From JANQIO01 sp965229625 (GTDB taxonomy: Bacteria > Pseudomonadota > Gammaproteobacteria > Pseudomonadales > Halieaceae), in contig CBDDJJ010000002.1 of the NCBI GenBank assembly GCA_965229625.1, positions 1,116,001 through 1,180,000 of the forward strand: 64,000 nucleotides of DNA. The letters are read 5' to 3'. Both the position numbers and the translations under genes were made by a program. Within the stretch, counting starts at the first letter, position 1; the number at the start of each line of letters is the position of its first letter. The notes under the pieces are model-generated. The model did not search any database and had not been told where the DNA came from. It saw only the letters and a program-made list of their open reading frames with translations. This document shows positions 10,579 to 17,822 of the stretch, piece after piece.

Positions 10579-11719
10579 CCCCGGTATCCAGCAGCTGCTG
10601 GCGGCTGGTAATGGCATTGGCGTAGATACCCAGGGCATAGTTGCGCTGGGAGGCGGGTATGGCCTGCATGCGTTGCTCGAAGGCCTGGTCACTGCAGCTC
10701 CCGGGCAGATCTCCGAACTGCAGTGCCGCCGCGTCGCCGTGCAGTGCCTGCCAGGCATAACCGTTAGTGGCATGCAGGCGGTAATTACTGATGATCTGCC
10801 GGTCCATCTCTGCGGCGACCTGCTCGGGGCTGTCAAAACCACCGCCCAGCGGCTGCCCGAAGGCGACGTGTACCAGTCCCTTATTACCGCTGATGCCGGT
10901 GGCGATGCTCGCCACGTCCTCGTGCTCCTGCTTTTCATAGCTACCGGAGCTGGCAATCTGTGCCAGCTCCGCTGCCTTCAGGCCGTCACAGGGGTCGAGC
11001 TCATAGGAAATGGACACCGGCACGATATTCAATGAAGCGATAAAGTCACCGAAGGCTTCTGTTTTCCGGTCCTGGCTCATCGCCAGCATCTTGATGATGG
11101 CGGGTTCGGTGCGGTCGAGACCGTCCTTGGCGCGCCCCTCGCGCTGGGCAATCCAGATGTTCTGCCGATCCACCTGGATGGAGTGCCGGATGTAGGCAGA
11201 CAGCTCCCGGTAGGCCTTTAAAACTTCTCTCGGCCCGCGCGCCGAACGCTTGACGATAAAGCTCTTGTTGAGGCGCATCAGGTCGGATACGTAGGGTTTG
11301 GTCAGGAGGTTATCGCCGATCGCGATACGCACCGTGTCAAAGCCATTGTGAAACAGCGCATAGTTGGTGAAAGCCGGATCCAGGGTGATATCCCGGTGAT
11401 TGCTCATGAACAGGTAGGGCGTGCCCGGGTCAAGCTGATCCAGTCCGGAAACCGAGAACCCGGCGGTGCTATCCTCGATCATCTGCGACATGTAGCGCTC
11501 GATGACCAGCTGGAAGCTGCGCACGTCGCTGACGCCGGCCAGCTCACCCCGCAGGGCTCTGCGCACCAGGGCACGCAGCGGCAGGCCCAGCCAACTGGCA
11601 AGGCCCTTGAACTTGAGCCGGCAAATCGCCGCCAGGAACTCGCCGTCGTCAAGCAGTCGCTCCAGCACTGCGCGTACTTCAGCATCGTTGTAGGGCCGGA
11701 TATCGGCAAACTGGTCCAT
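10556..11719 (-). CDS. PlsC-like glycerolipid acyltransferase family protein
   Basis: Protein of 387 residues with an acyltransferase (PF01553-type) core: the SNHRDITLDP block carries the catalytic His-Asp, followed by FIVKRSARGPREV and a substrate-binding IAQREGRAKDG motif. Members of this family acylate glycerol-phosphate or lysophospholipid. The exact substrate here is unknown, and it is longer than typical PlsC (~240). No clear membrane helix is seen. It is the first gene of a minus-strand operon and its 3' end overlaps dinG, whose GTG start lies inside it. The ATG at 11719 has no strong SD. Confidence 0.8.
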   Translation of the reverse strand: MDQFADIRPYNDAEVRAVLERLLDDGEFLAAICRLKFKGLASWLGLPLRALVRRALRGELAGVSDVRSFQLVIERYMSQMIEDSTAGFSVSGLDQLDPGTPYLFMSNHRDITLDPAFTNYALFHNGFDTVRIAIGDNLLTKPYVSDLMRLNKSFIVKRSARGPREVLKAYRELSAYIRHSIQVDRQNIWIAQREGRAKDGLDRTEPAIIKMLAMSQDRKTEAFGDFIASLNIVPVSISYELDPCDGLKAAELAQIASSGSYEKQEHEDVASIATGISGNKGLVHVAFGQPLGGGFDSPEQVAAEMDRQIISNYRLHATNGYAWQALHGDAAALQFGDLPGSCSDQAFEQRMQAIPASQRNYALGIYANAITSRQQLLDTGGDNAVAV

Positions 11720-11877
11720 GCAAGGAAGGACATGTTGCGGGAAAGGCGCACACCTTATAGCAAAGCTCTGCGATAGTCATCAGGACGCATTTCGGCTGCG
11801 CAGGCGGCCACCTGGCCGGCAGGATTCATGCTATGCTTGCGCCCGCTTCGAAGCCGCCTATTTTGTTTGGAGATTGT

Positions 11878-12102
11878 ATGGAAGCCACAAGTTCACTGAT
11901 GATGGTGCTCGGTGTTGCCATCCTGCTGGCCAGCTGGGTCGTGCTGTTGATCGCCTCCTGGAAGGAGGATTACAGCTGGGGCCTGTGCTCGCTGCTGCTG
12001 CCGCCCCTGTCCTACTGCTATGCCCTCTTCCGCCTGGACAAGGCAGGGGAAGCGGTCGTCCTGGCCGTGATCGGCTGCGTGTTACTGATCCTTGCTTTCT
12101 GA
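11878..12102 (+). CDS. Small inner-membrane protein, 74 residues
   Basis: Not recognised by function. Two hydrophobic helices are visible (MMVLGVAILLASWVVLLIA and AVVLAVIGCVLLILAF), separated by a short loop with WKEDYSWG and a CSLLLPPLSYCYALF segment that may be partly buried. The ATG at 11878 is chosen because GGAG precedes it by 7 nt; an in-frame ATG at 11833 exists without a good site. It is divergent from the acyltransferase operon and followed by a 13-bp inverted repeat. Confidence 0.7.
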   Translation: MEATSSLMMVLGVAILLASWVVLLIASWKEDYSWGLCSLLLPPLSYCYALFRLDKAGEAVVLAVIGCVLLILAF

Positions 12103-12131
12103 CCCGCCCAACCCGAGATAGAGCACCCTAC

Positions 12132-12165
12132 GCCGGGTTCATTACCAAACTTTAATGAACCCGGC
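12132..12165. terminator. Perfect 13-bp stem-loop, terminator-like
   Basis: GCCGGGTTCATTA (12132-12144) pairs perfectly with TAATGAACCCGGC (12153-12165) across an 8-nt loop. It lies 30 nt after the small membrane-protein stop. No T-run follows on either strand, so it may be an mRNA-stabilising stem or a protein site instead. Confidence 0.5.
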
Positions 12166-12327
12166 CCTGCCTCAGTAACCAAAAATTCCTTTTTAAATAC
12201 AATAAGTTAGCTAGCGGCACATCGGTGCAGCTGCGCACCTGCCCGGTGCAGATCCAATTCCATGATCTGGTGCACACACGGCCCCGTAAAGAGCCGTTAG
12301 AATCCGCCGCGGTTCCATAGTTAGACC

Positions 12328-12349
12328 AGCAACTTGTTGCTTTTTTTTT
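12328..12349 (+). promoter_or_regulatory. Short stem plus nine T, attenuator-like, in leader of the small secreted protein gene
   Basis: AGCAAC-TT-GTTGCT (12328-12341) runs into nine consecutive T (12341-12349), ending 24 nt before the next ATG. The octamer TTAGACCA occurs on both sides (12321-12328 and 12348-12355). The stem is short and the 2-nt loop would force some opening. It could be a weak terminator of readthrough or an attenuator. A TACAAT hexamer at 12198-12203 is a possible upstream -10. Confidence 0.35.
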
Positions 12350-12373
12350 AGACCATAGATTCAAGGGGATACC

Positions 12374-12649
12374 ATGAAATCCATTGTGACTACTGCTATT
12401 GCCAGCGGCCTGCTGGCCCTGTCCGCTTCCGCCTTTGCCGCCAAACCGACCAGCATCGTGTTTGACTCCAACGGCAAGGCCGCCGATGGCACCGAGTATG
12501 GCAACTACCACGTGAAGTGCTCCAACGGCAAAAAGATGCCGCTGACCGCCTGGGACAACCGCAAGAAGTGGTGTGTTGGTGAAGGCTCTTCCGAAACCTG
12601 CGAAAAGAAGCAAATCAAGGCCGCCAAGAAGGCATGCAAGGCCGCCTGA
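12374..12649 (+). CDS. Small secreted cationic four-cysteine protein
   Basis: Not recognised. It has 91 residues with a clear signal peptide (MKSIVTTAIASGLLALSASAFA, cut near residue 22), leaving a mature peptide of about 69 residues. The mature part is Lys-rich with four Cys, in HVKCSNGK, KKWCVGEG, SETCEKK and KKACKAA, which would suit two disulfides in the periplasm or outside. It ends in a Lys/Ala-rich helix. The start is supported by AAGGGG upstream. An AT-rich region with an attenuator-like T-run precedes it and a hairpin follows. Function unknown; antimicrobial or binding roles would be guesses. Confidence 0.75.
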   Translation: MKSIVTTAIASGLLALSASAFAAKPTSIVFDSNGKAADGTEYGNYHVKCSNGKKMPLTAWDNRKKWCVGEGSSETCEKKQIKAAKKACKAA

Positions 12650-12683
12650 GTAAGGCTGGCTGATTTATAACCAGCCAGTGATG

Positions 12684-12708
12684 GATCGGGTCCGCAACGG
12701 GCCCGATC
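12684..12708 (+). terminator. Hairpin after the small secreted protein gene
   Basis: GATCGGGTCC (12684-12693) pairs with GGGCCCGATC (12699-12708) with one G-U pair and a 5-nt loop, 35 nt after the stop. The tail is C-rich, not T-rich, so termination strength is uncertain. Confidence 0.45.
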
Positions 12709-12817
12709 TCCACCTCCTACCCATCGCATTCGAACTCCAACCGAGTCGGTCTTGCTGACAGCGCCTGGCTCCTCCGCTCGCGATACAAAGCCCAAACACC
12801 AATAGCGCGTGTTGCAC

Positions 12818-13444
12818 TCAGTCGGCGGGCTGCACGCCCCCGGTACCCAGCACCAGTCGCGCCAGGGTCATGATAAGCGTGAGCTGCTTTTCTTCCGCCT
12901 CTGCACCCAGCGGATCTTCACCCAGAAGATCCCGGTACATCGGTGCCATAGTGATGTAAGACATCACCATGTTATTGAGCCCCATCACTGCCCAGGGTTG
13001 CAGCTCCGCCACCGGGCCCAGGTGAGGCGCAGCACCAGTGTCGGGCGGTTCGAACATGGGCCGGAACAGTCCGTCGACCAGGGCATCGGTATGGGGGCTA
13101 CCCGATAGCGCGGCATGCTGCAGCAGGCGCGCCAGGTTGGGGCGCTGGTGGTGCAGGCGGACGGTGATTTCCAGCCAACGGTAGATACCCTCCTCCGTCA
13201 ACGGCGCCTGGCGCAACTCGTTGAGCGGCGCCGTAAAATCGGCCAGCAGTCGATCGACCACTGCCCCGTAGAGGGCCTCTTTATTGCGGAAGTGGTTATA
13301 AAGGCTGGGAGAGCGGATGCCGACACGATCGGCCACATCGCCCAGCGACGTGGCGGTGTAGCCGCGCTCAGCGAACAGGTCCTCGGCAGCATCCAGGATG
13401 CGCTCGGGGGTCGATTTTTCACTGCCGGCAGCGGGCGCGCTCAT
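12818..13444 (-). CDS. TetR family transcriptional regulator
   Basis: DNA-binding repressor of 208 residues. The N-terminal TetR helix-turn-helix spans about residues 13-60 (ILDAAEDLFAERGY, SLGDVADRVGI, LYNHFRNKEALYG). The ligand-binding part is not assignable to a substrate. It is divergent from the SnoaL-like gene with 45 bp between the starts, and an inverted repeat in that gap is a likely operator. It probably controls itself and the neighbour. Confidence 0.9.
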   Translation of the reverse strand: MSAPAAGSEKSTPERILDAAEDLFAERGYTATSLGDVADRVGIRSPSLYNHFRNKEALYGAVVDRLLADFTAPLNELRQAPLTEEGIYRWLEITVRLHHQRPNLARLLQHAALSGSPHTDALVDGLFRPMFEPPDTGAAPHLGPVAELQPWAVMGLNNMVMSYITMAPMYRDLLGEDPLGAEAEEKQLTLIMTLARLVLGTGGVQPAD

Positions 13445-13456
13445 GGCCGGATACTA

Positions 13457-13472
13457 ACTAATAGTTATTAGT
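13457..13472. promoter_or_regulatory. Probable TetR-type operator
   Basis: ACTAATA-GT-TATTAGT is a perfect 7-bp inverted repeat with a 2-bp centre in the 45-bp gap between the divergent tetR-type and SnoaL-like genes. Its size and symmetry suit a TetR dimer. Binding is inferred. Confidence 0.6.
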
Positions 13473-13489
13473 AATGCTATTTTAGGGGC

Positions 13490-13945
13490 ATGGACAGACA
13501 GCAAGACATCCACGCGATCGAGACCCTGATTTTTCACTACGCAGACTTGATAGACGCCGGGCGCTTCGAAGACGTGGCACGACTGTTCGCCAACGCCTGT
13601 GTGGTCAGCCCGGATGGTGAGGAATGCCGCGGAGAAGCCGCAGTGCTGGCTCTTTACCGAAAGACGGCGCGCATCTATCCCGATACCGGCACGCCCTGCA
13701 CGGAACATATGACCACCAATGTCTCGGTCCACCTGTCGGAACAGGGCGACTCTGCCACCGGCACCAGCCGCTTTACCGTGCTGCAGGCCCGTGACGACTT
13801 CCCCCTACAGGTGATTATTGCTGGCCAGTATCGTGACCGATTCCGCAAGCGCGACGGTGACTGGGAATTTGAGCGCCGGGAGATGTATCCCCGGCTGATC
13901 GGCGACCTCTCGCGCCACCTGATGATGCCGCTCGGCGCCCAGTGA
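13490..13945 (+). CDS. SnoaL-like / NTF2-fold family protein
   Basis: Protein of 151 residues with the nuclear-transport-factor-2-like cone fold (SnoaL_4 type). The start IHAIETLIFHYADLIDAGRFEDVARLF-type pattern, a central TEHMTTN strand region and the final WEFERREMYPR are typical. Family members include polyketide cyclases, dehydratases and hydroxylating-dioxygenase-like small subunits, so the substrate cannot be stated. No signal peptide. The ATG follows AGGGGC. It is divergent from a TetR regulator, which suggests induction by a small molecule. Confidence 0.8.
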   Translation: MDRQQDIHAIETLIFHYADLIDAGRFEDVARLFANACVVSPDGEECRGEAAVLALYRKTARIYPDTGTPCTEHMTTNVSVHLSEQGDSATGTSRFTVLQARDDFPLQVIIAGQYRDRFRKRDGDWEFERREMYPRLIGDLSRHLMMPLGAQ

Positions 13946-14050
13946 GAGCCCTCAGCCCCCAAAGAGAGCCCTCCGCCCCAATCGGAGAGCACTCAGCCCC
14001 ACATGCGATAGCCCTCAGCCCCCAACGGGATAGCCGCTAAACCCCTGATA
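13944..14050 (+). repeat. Five degenerate 20-22-bp tandem repeats
   Basis: Units start at 13944, 13964, 13985, 14007 and 14029, with consensus GAKAGCCCTCAGCCCC plus 5-6 variable bases. The first unit begins in the SnoaL-like stop codon, and the last ends 3 bp before the rpsT -35 element. The array is C-rich on the plus strand. No known family. Confidence 0.7.
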
Positions 14051-14053
14051 CCG

Positions 14054-14082
14054 TTGACAGTTCGGGGCTAAATGTGAATAAT
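14054..14082 (+). promoter_or_regulatory. Sigma-70 promoter of rpsT
   Basis: TTGACA (14054-14059), 17-bp spacer, AATAAT (14077-14082): a consensus -35 and a 5/6 -10, about 38 nt upstream of the rpsT start. Confidence 0.8.
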
Positions 14083-14119
14083 CGCGCCTCTCCAAAATTT
14101 GTGTACAGAGGTAACAACG

Positions 14120-14386
14120 TTGGCAAATTCACCGCAAGCCAAAAAGCGGGCACGCCAGGCAGTCAAGCGTCGCGGGCACAACGCCAGCCTGCGCTCACTG
14201 GTTCGTACGGTCATCAAGCGCGTTAATGCCGCCATCGAGGCCGGCGACGCCGAGCAGGCCAAGGCCGCCTACGGCGAAGCCGTGCCGGTTATTGACCGTA
14301 TGGCAGACAAGGGCATCATCCACAAGAACAAGGCTGCCCGTCACAAGAGCCGCCTGAACGAGCAGATCAAAGGTCTCTCCGCCTGA
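14120..14386 (+). CDS. rpsT: 30S ribosomal protein S20
   Basis: Small basic 16S rRNA-binding protein, 88 residues, with the family pattern AKKRARQAVKRRGHNAS at the start and GIIHKNKAARHKSRLNEQI near the end. The start is TTG (TTG-GCA-AAT, read Met-Ala-Asn), as also known for E. coli rpsT, where the UUG start contributes to autogenous control. It is preceded by GAGGT. An in-frame TTG at 14099 would add seven unconserved residues. It has its own promoter and a strong terminator and is monocistronic. Confidence 0.96.
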   Translation: MANSPQAKKRARQAVKRRGHNASLRSLVRTVIKRVNAAIEAGDAEQAKAAYGEAVPVIDRMADKGIIHKNKAARHKSRLNEQIKGLSA

Positions 14387-14416
14387 GCCCTGGGCAGTTG
14401 CTTGACAGTTCGCTAA

Positions 14417-14444
14417 GAAAAAGCCGGCCTCTGCCGGCTTTTTT
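14417..14444. terminator. Rho-independent terminator after rpsT, likely bidirectional
   Basis: AGCCGGC-CTCT-GCCGGCT (14422-14439) is flanked by A-rich sequence on the left and TTTTTT on the right. It lies 31 nt after rpsT and about 80 nt beyond the converging lipoprotein gene. Confidence 0.9.
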
Positions 14445-14522
14445 GTGCCCGGGTCTCTTGTTCCGGGTAGTGCCAGAGCACCGCCTTCGGACACCAGCGT
14501 GCCGCCGCATCGCCCCAGCGCA

Positions 14523-15104
14523 CTAGGGTGAATGAGCGTCCAGGTAACCCCCGGCGAAGCGAATTGCATCCTCCGGTTTTCCCGCAATCTTCTCTACTTC
14601 TGCGCCGGCCGTTTCCCTATCAAGGCCATCGCGGCCCACCCTGCCGATCATCCACACACCGGCCGCCCGCGAGGCTGAGCCGCAGTGCAGATAAACGGGC
14701 TGCATGGCGCCATCAGCCATGGCCTCCAGGATTTCCTCGACCCTGTTGGCAGTTGCCTCCTTGGCATTGAGCGGTAACACCCGGTACTCCAGACCCGCCT
14801 CATCGGCGGCTTGCCGGATGGCGTCGTGGTCCACCCCCTTCTCGTCGCTGAAGCGCAGGCTGATCACCGTTCGGTATCCTGCCGCCCGCAAGGGTGCCAT
14901 GGCATCAGCGGATGTCGCGCCACCGAATCCGACTCTCTGCCCGGCAAAGCTTGCCGTTGTGCGGAGTTCCGAGTAGTTATCGATTCCCTGCATCTCCAGC
15001 TTCTCGACCGTTGACGGTGCCGGTTGAGTCACACAACCGCACAACAGGGCAACGAGCAACAGTCCACAGGCCCTGCCCATGGCAACAAGCAATTCATCCA
15101 TCAT
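14523..15104 (-). CDS. Phosphatase-like lipoprotein (DSP/beta-lactamase-hydrolase-like fold)
   Basis: Protein of 193 residues with an N-terminal lipoprotein signal (LLLVALLCGC, probable lipidated Cys24). The rest resembles the dual-specificity phosphatase / DUF442 group: GGATSADAMAPLRAAGY and VISLRF, then the P-loop YLHCGSASRAAGVW, in which HC-x5-R gives a catalytic Cys and Arg. It would act in the periplasm on an unknown phospho-substrate. The gene starts only 10 nt after ilvH and so is probably on the ilv transcript, an odd partner. Phosphatase activity is inferred from the intact P-loop. Confidence 0.75.
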   Translation of the reverse strand: MMDELLVAMGRACGLLLVALLCGCVTQPAPSTVEKLEMQGIDNYSELRTTASFAGQRVGFGGATSADAMAPLRAAGYRTVISLRFSDEKGVDHDAIRQAADEAGLEYRVLPLNAKEATANRVEEILEAMADGAMQPVYLHCGSASRAAGVWMIGRVGRDGLDRETAGAEVEKIAGKPEDAIRFAGGYLDAHSP

Positions 15105-15114
15105 CGCTCCAGGC

Positions 15115-15606
15115 CTACAGTCTCAGCACCTTTTCACCGCGGGCAATTCCAGCCACGCCGCTGCGTACCACTTCAAGTATCGAGGCGTCGCCCATCGCTT
15201 CAACAAATGAGTCGAGCTTGTCGGCCGTGCCGGACAGCATGATGGTGTACACCGAGGGCCCCACGTCGACGATCTGGCCACGAAAGATATCGGTGCAGCG
15301 CTTGATCTCGGCCCGTTGGGCGCCGGTGGCGCGCACCTTGATGAGCATCAGGTCGCGCTCGATATGCGCACCCTCAGTCAGGTCGACCAGCTTTACCACG
15401 TCTACCAGCTTGTTGAGCTGCTTGGTGATCTGCTCGATCTTGCGGTCATCTCCCACCGTCGTCACCGTCAGGCGAGACAGGGTGGCGTCTTCCGTGGGCG
15501 CCACGTTGAGGGTCTCGATGTTGTAGCCACGCTGTGAGAACAGGCCAACCACCCTGGACAGTGCACCGGGTTCGTTTTCCAGCAGTACGGATATGATACG
15601 TCTCAT
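15115..15606 (-). CDS. ilvH: Acetolactate synthase small (regulatory) subunit
   Basis: ACT-domain subunit that gives valine feedback control to IlvI in the first common step of branched-chain amino acid synthesis. At 163 residues it equals E. coli IlvH. It begins RRIISVLLENEPGALSRVVG, followed by RGYNIETLNVAPTED. The ATG at 15606 overlaps the ilvI stop as TGATG, so the two are translationally coupled. An open frame further upstream lies within ilvI and is not conserved. Confidence 0.96.
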   Translation of the reverse strand: MRRIISVLLENEPGALSRVVGLFSQRGYNIETLNVAPTEDATLSRLTVTTVGDDRKIEQITKQLNKLVDVVKLVDLTEGAHIERDLMLIKVRATGAQRAEIKRCTDIFRGQIVDVGPSVYTIMLSGTADKLDSFVEAMGDASILEVVRSGVAGIARGEKVLRL

Positions 15607-17351
15607 CAGGTACGCTCCGTCTTGCTGAGCCACATGTCGGCCATGGAGCCATTGGGCGCCACATGCATGGGATAGACGTGCTCCGCCGGGTCGACCACCA
15701 CGTCCACGAAAACCAGCTTGTCCTTCAACGCGAAGGCCTCGTCCATCCTGGCGTCCAGTTCAGACAGGTCTTCCACGTGGATGCCCACGTGACCGTAGGC
15801 CTCCGCCAGCTTGATGAAGTCCGGCAGCGAGTTGGCGTAGGCCGACTCGGAATGCCGCCCTTCGTACTGCATGTCCTGCCACTGCTTCACCATACCCAGG
15901 TAACCGTTGTGCAGGTTGATGATCTTCACGGGGATACCGTACTGGCTGCAGGTAGACAGCTCCTGGATGTTCATCTGGATGCTGCCCTCACCGGTAACGC
16001 AGGCGACGTCCGCGTCGGGGAAGGCGAGCTTTACGCCCATCGCGGAAGGCAGGCCAAAGCCCATGGTGCCGAGGCCTCCCGAGTTGATCCAGCGCCGCGG
16101 CTTGTCGAACTTGTAGTACTGGGCGGCAAACATCTGGTGTTGCCCGACGTCGGAGGTAACATAGGCTTCACCACCGGTGGCCCGGTACAGGGACTCGATC
16201 ACCTGCTGGGGCTTGATCGGCCCGCCGGTTTCGTAACGAGGCGCCGTCCACAGCCCATGGGCTGAGCGCCACTGCTCTATCTGCTGCCACCAGCGCTCCA
16301 GCGCCAGGGTATCCGGTAACTCCGGCATTTCCTCTCGCTGCTGGGCAATCAAGGACATCATCTCCCGGAGCACCCCGTCCACGGGTCCGACGATAGGCAC
16401 GTGGGCCTGCACCGTCTTGGAGATACTGGTGGGGTCGATATCGATATGAATGATCTTGGCCCCGGGGCAGAACTTGTCCACCGTATTGGTGACCCGGTCA
16501 TCCAGCCGTGCGCCCACCGCGAGAATCACGTCGGCGTTGTGCATGGCCATATTGGCCTCATAGAAACCGTGCATGCCCAGCATCCCCAGGAACTGACGAT
16601 CCGACGCGGGATAGGCGCCCAGGCCCATAAGGGTATTGGTGACCGGGTAGTTCAGCATCTGCGCCAGTTCGGTCAGCAGATCACTGCTATTGCCCAGGAT
16701 AACGCCACCCCCGCTGTATATGACCGGGCGCTTGGCACCCAGCAGCAGTTTCACCGCTTTTTTGATCTGCCCGGAGTGGCCGCGGCTCGCCGGGTTGTAC
16801 GAACGCATCTTGACCGCTTCCGGGTATTCATAGGCGTACTTCTCGTCCGGCTTGGTGAGATCCTTGGGGATATCGACAACCACCGGCCCCGGGCGACCCG
16901 AAGAAGCAATATGAAAGGCCTTCTTGAGAACGGCAGGAATCTCTTCTGCCTCCTGCACCAGGAAGCTGTGCTTAACGATTGGCCGGGAGATACCCACCAT
17001 GTCGGTTTCCTGGAAGGCGTCCTCACCAATCAGGTGAGACTGCACCTGACCGGACAACACCACCATGGGAATGGAATCCATGTAGGCCGTGGCAATCCCG
17101 GTAATGGCATTGGTCGCGCCGGGCCCTGAAGTGACGAGCACCACGCCGGGCTTGCCCGTCGCGCGGGCGTAGCCATCCGCCGCGTGGGTGGCCGCCTGCT
17201 CGTGGCGCACCAGGATGTGGGGAATGCTCGACTCCTTGAACAGGGCGTCGTAAATATGCAGTACGGCGCCACCGGGGTAGCCGAAGATGAACTCGACTCC
17301 TTCGTCCTGCAGTGCCCGGGCGATCATCTCGCCGCCGGAAAGTAGTTCCAC
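15606..17351 (-). CDS. ilvI: Acetolactate synthase large (catalytic) subunit
   Basis: ThDP- and FAD-dependent enzyme that joins two pyruvates to acetolactate, or pyruvate and 2-oxobutyrate to acetohydroxybutyrate. Motifs include EFIFGYPGGAVLHIYDAL with the catalytic Glu in VRHEQAATHAADGYARATG, the central FAD domain, and the ThDP site GEGSIQMNIQEL...NLHNGYLGMVKQWQ. The GTG start at 17351 gives 581 residues and is preceded by GAGG; the open frame extends 13 codons further without conservation. First structural gene of ilvI-ilvH-lipoprotein. Confidence 0.95.
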   Translation of the reverse strand: MELLSGGEMIARALQDEGVEFIFGYPGGAVLHIYDALFKESSIPHILVRHEQAATHAADGYARATGKPGVVLVTSGPGATNAITGIATAYMDSIPMVVLSGQVQSHLIGEDAFQETDMVGISRPIVKHSFLVQEAEEIPAVLKKAFHIASSGRPGPVVVDIPKDLTKPDEKYAYEYPEAVKMRSYNPASRGHSGQIKKAVKLLLGAKRPVIYSGGGVILGNSSDLLTELAQMLNYPVTNTLMGLGAYPASDRQFLGMLGMHGFYEANMAMHNADVILAVGARLDDRVTNTVDKFCPGAKIIHIDIDPTSISKTVQAHVPIVGPVDGVLREMMSLIAQQREEMPELPDTLALERWWQQIEQWRSAHGLWTAPRYETGGPIKPQQVIESLYRATGGEAYVTSDVGQHQMFAAQYYKFDKPRRWINSGGLGTMGFGLPSAMGVKLAFPDADVACVTGEGSIQMNIQELSTCSQYGIPVKIINLHNGYLGMVKQWQDMQYEGRHSESAYANSLPDFIKLAEAYGHVGIHVEDLSELDARMDEAFALKDKLVFVDVVVDPAEHVYPMHVAPNGSMADMWLSKTERT

Positions 17352-17508
17352 CGTTACGTCCTCACTCTGCCTCGCGCACAGGTGCGGCACGAGGTTCGCA
17401 GGGCCAGTACAGCCGTGCGGGTTACATGAAGCAGCGATCTGAAACAGGATTCGCTGCGCGAGGCGACCATCTTCATAAGACCAGACTTTGTAAGACCAAA
17501 GTACCGGC

Positions 17509-17655
17509 TTACGCGGCTCGCGCAGGACATAACGGGGGATTGCCGTGCCAGGGAATTACCCTGTGAGCTGCCGTGAAAGGCACACGAGCCCGCTGTTGGT
17601 CGCCCTGCGTGGTAACGCAGATGGTGGCCACGATGAGAGCCAATACGGCACGCAT
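17509..17655 (-). CDS. Possible leader peptide upstream of ilvI
   Basis: A 48-codon frame inside the ~400-nt ilvI leader starts MRAVLALIVATICVTTQ. Seven of residues 4-14 are Val, Leu or Ile, as expected for a branched-chain-amino-acid attenuation peptide. No clear SD is seen, and no GC stem with a T-run follows, so classical terminator attenuation is not evident. Downstream stems CAGGG/CCCTG (17549-17563) and ACTTTG/CAAAGT (17485-17502) exist. Confidence 0.3.
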   Translation of the reverse strand: MRAVLALIVATICVTTQGDQQRARVPFTAAHRVIPWHGNPPLCPARAA

Positions 17656-17759
17656 CGCTGTCGGGTTCCCGGGTGTCGATACGAAGCTGAGCATTCAGCC
17701 GTTCAGTGGCAGGCACCTGCACAATGCATGCAGGCCCTGTTCCCACACCGGGAGTGCGC

Positions 17760-17788
17760 ATTCTTCTCGCTTCGGGGACCTGTGTCAA
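17760..17788 (-). promoter_or_regulatory. Candidate sigma-70 promoter of ilvIH
   Basis: On the minus strand, TTGACA (17788-17783), a 17-bp spacer and AAGAAT (17765-17760). It is about 400 nt upstream of the ilvI GTG and about 100 nt upstream of the possible leader peptide. Confidence 0.5.
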
Positions 17789-17822
17789 TATCTTGCAAAC
17801 CCGAGTTGCAGAGTCTCGGGAC

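Noticed and set aside
10579..10956. The N-terminal extension of the dinG frame (126 codons)
   Set aside because: It lies wholly inside the conserved acyltransferase gene and has no DinG homology; the GTG at 10578 gives the usual length.
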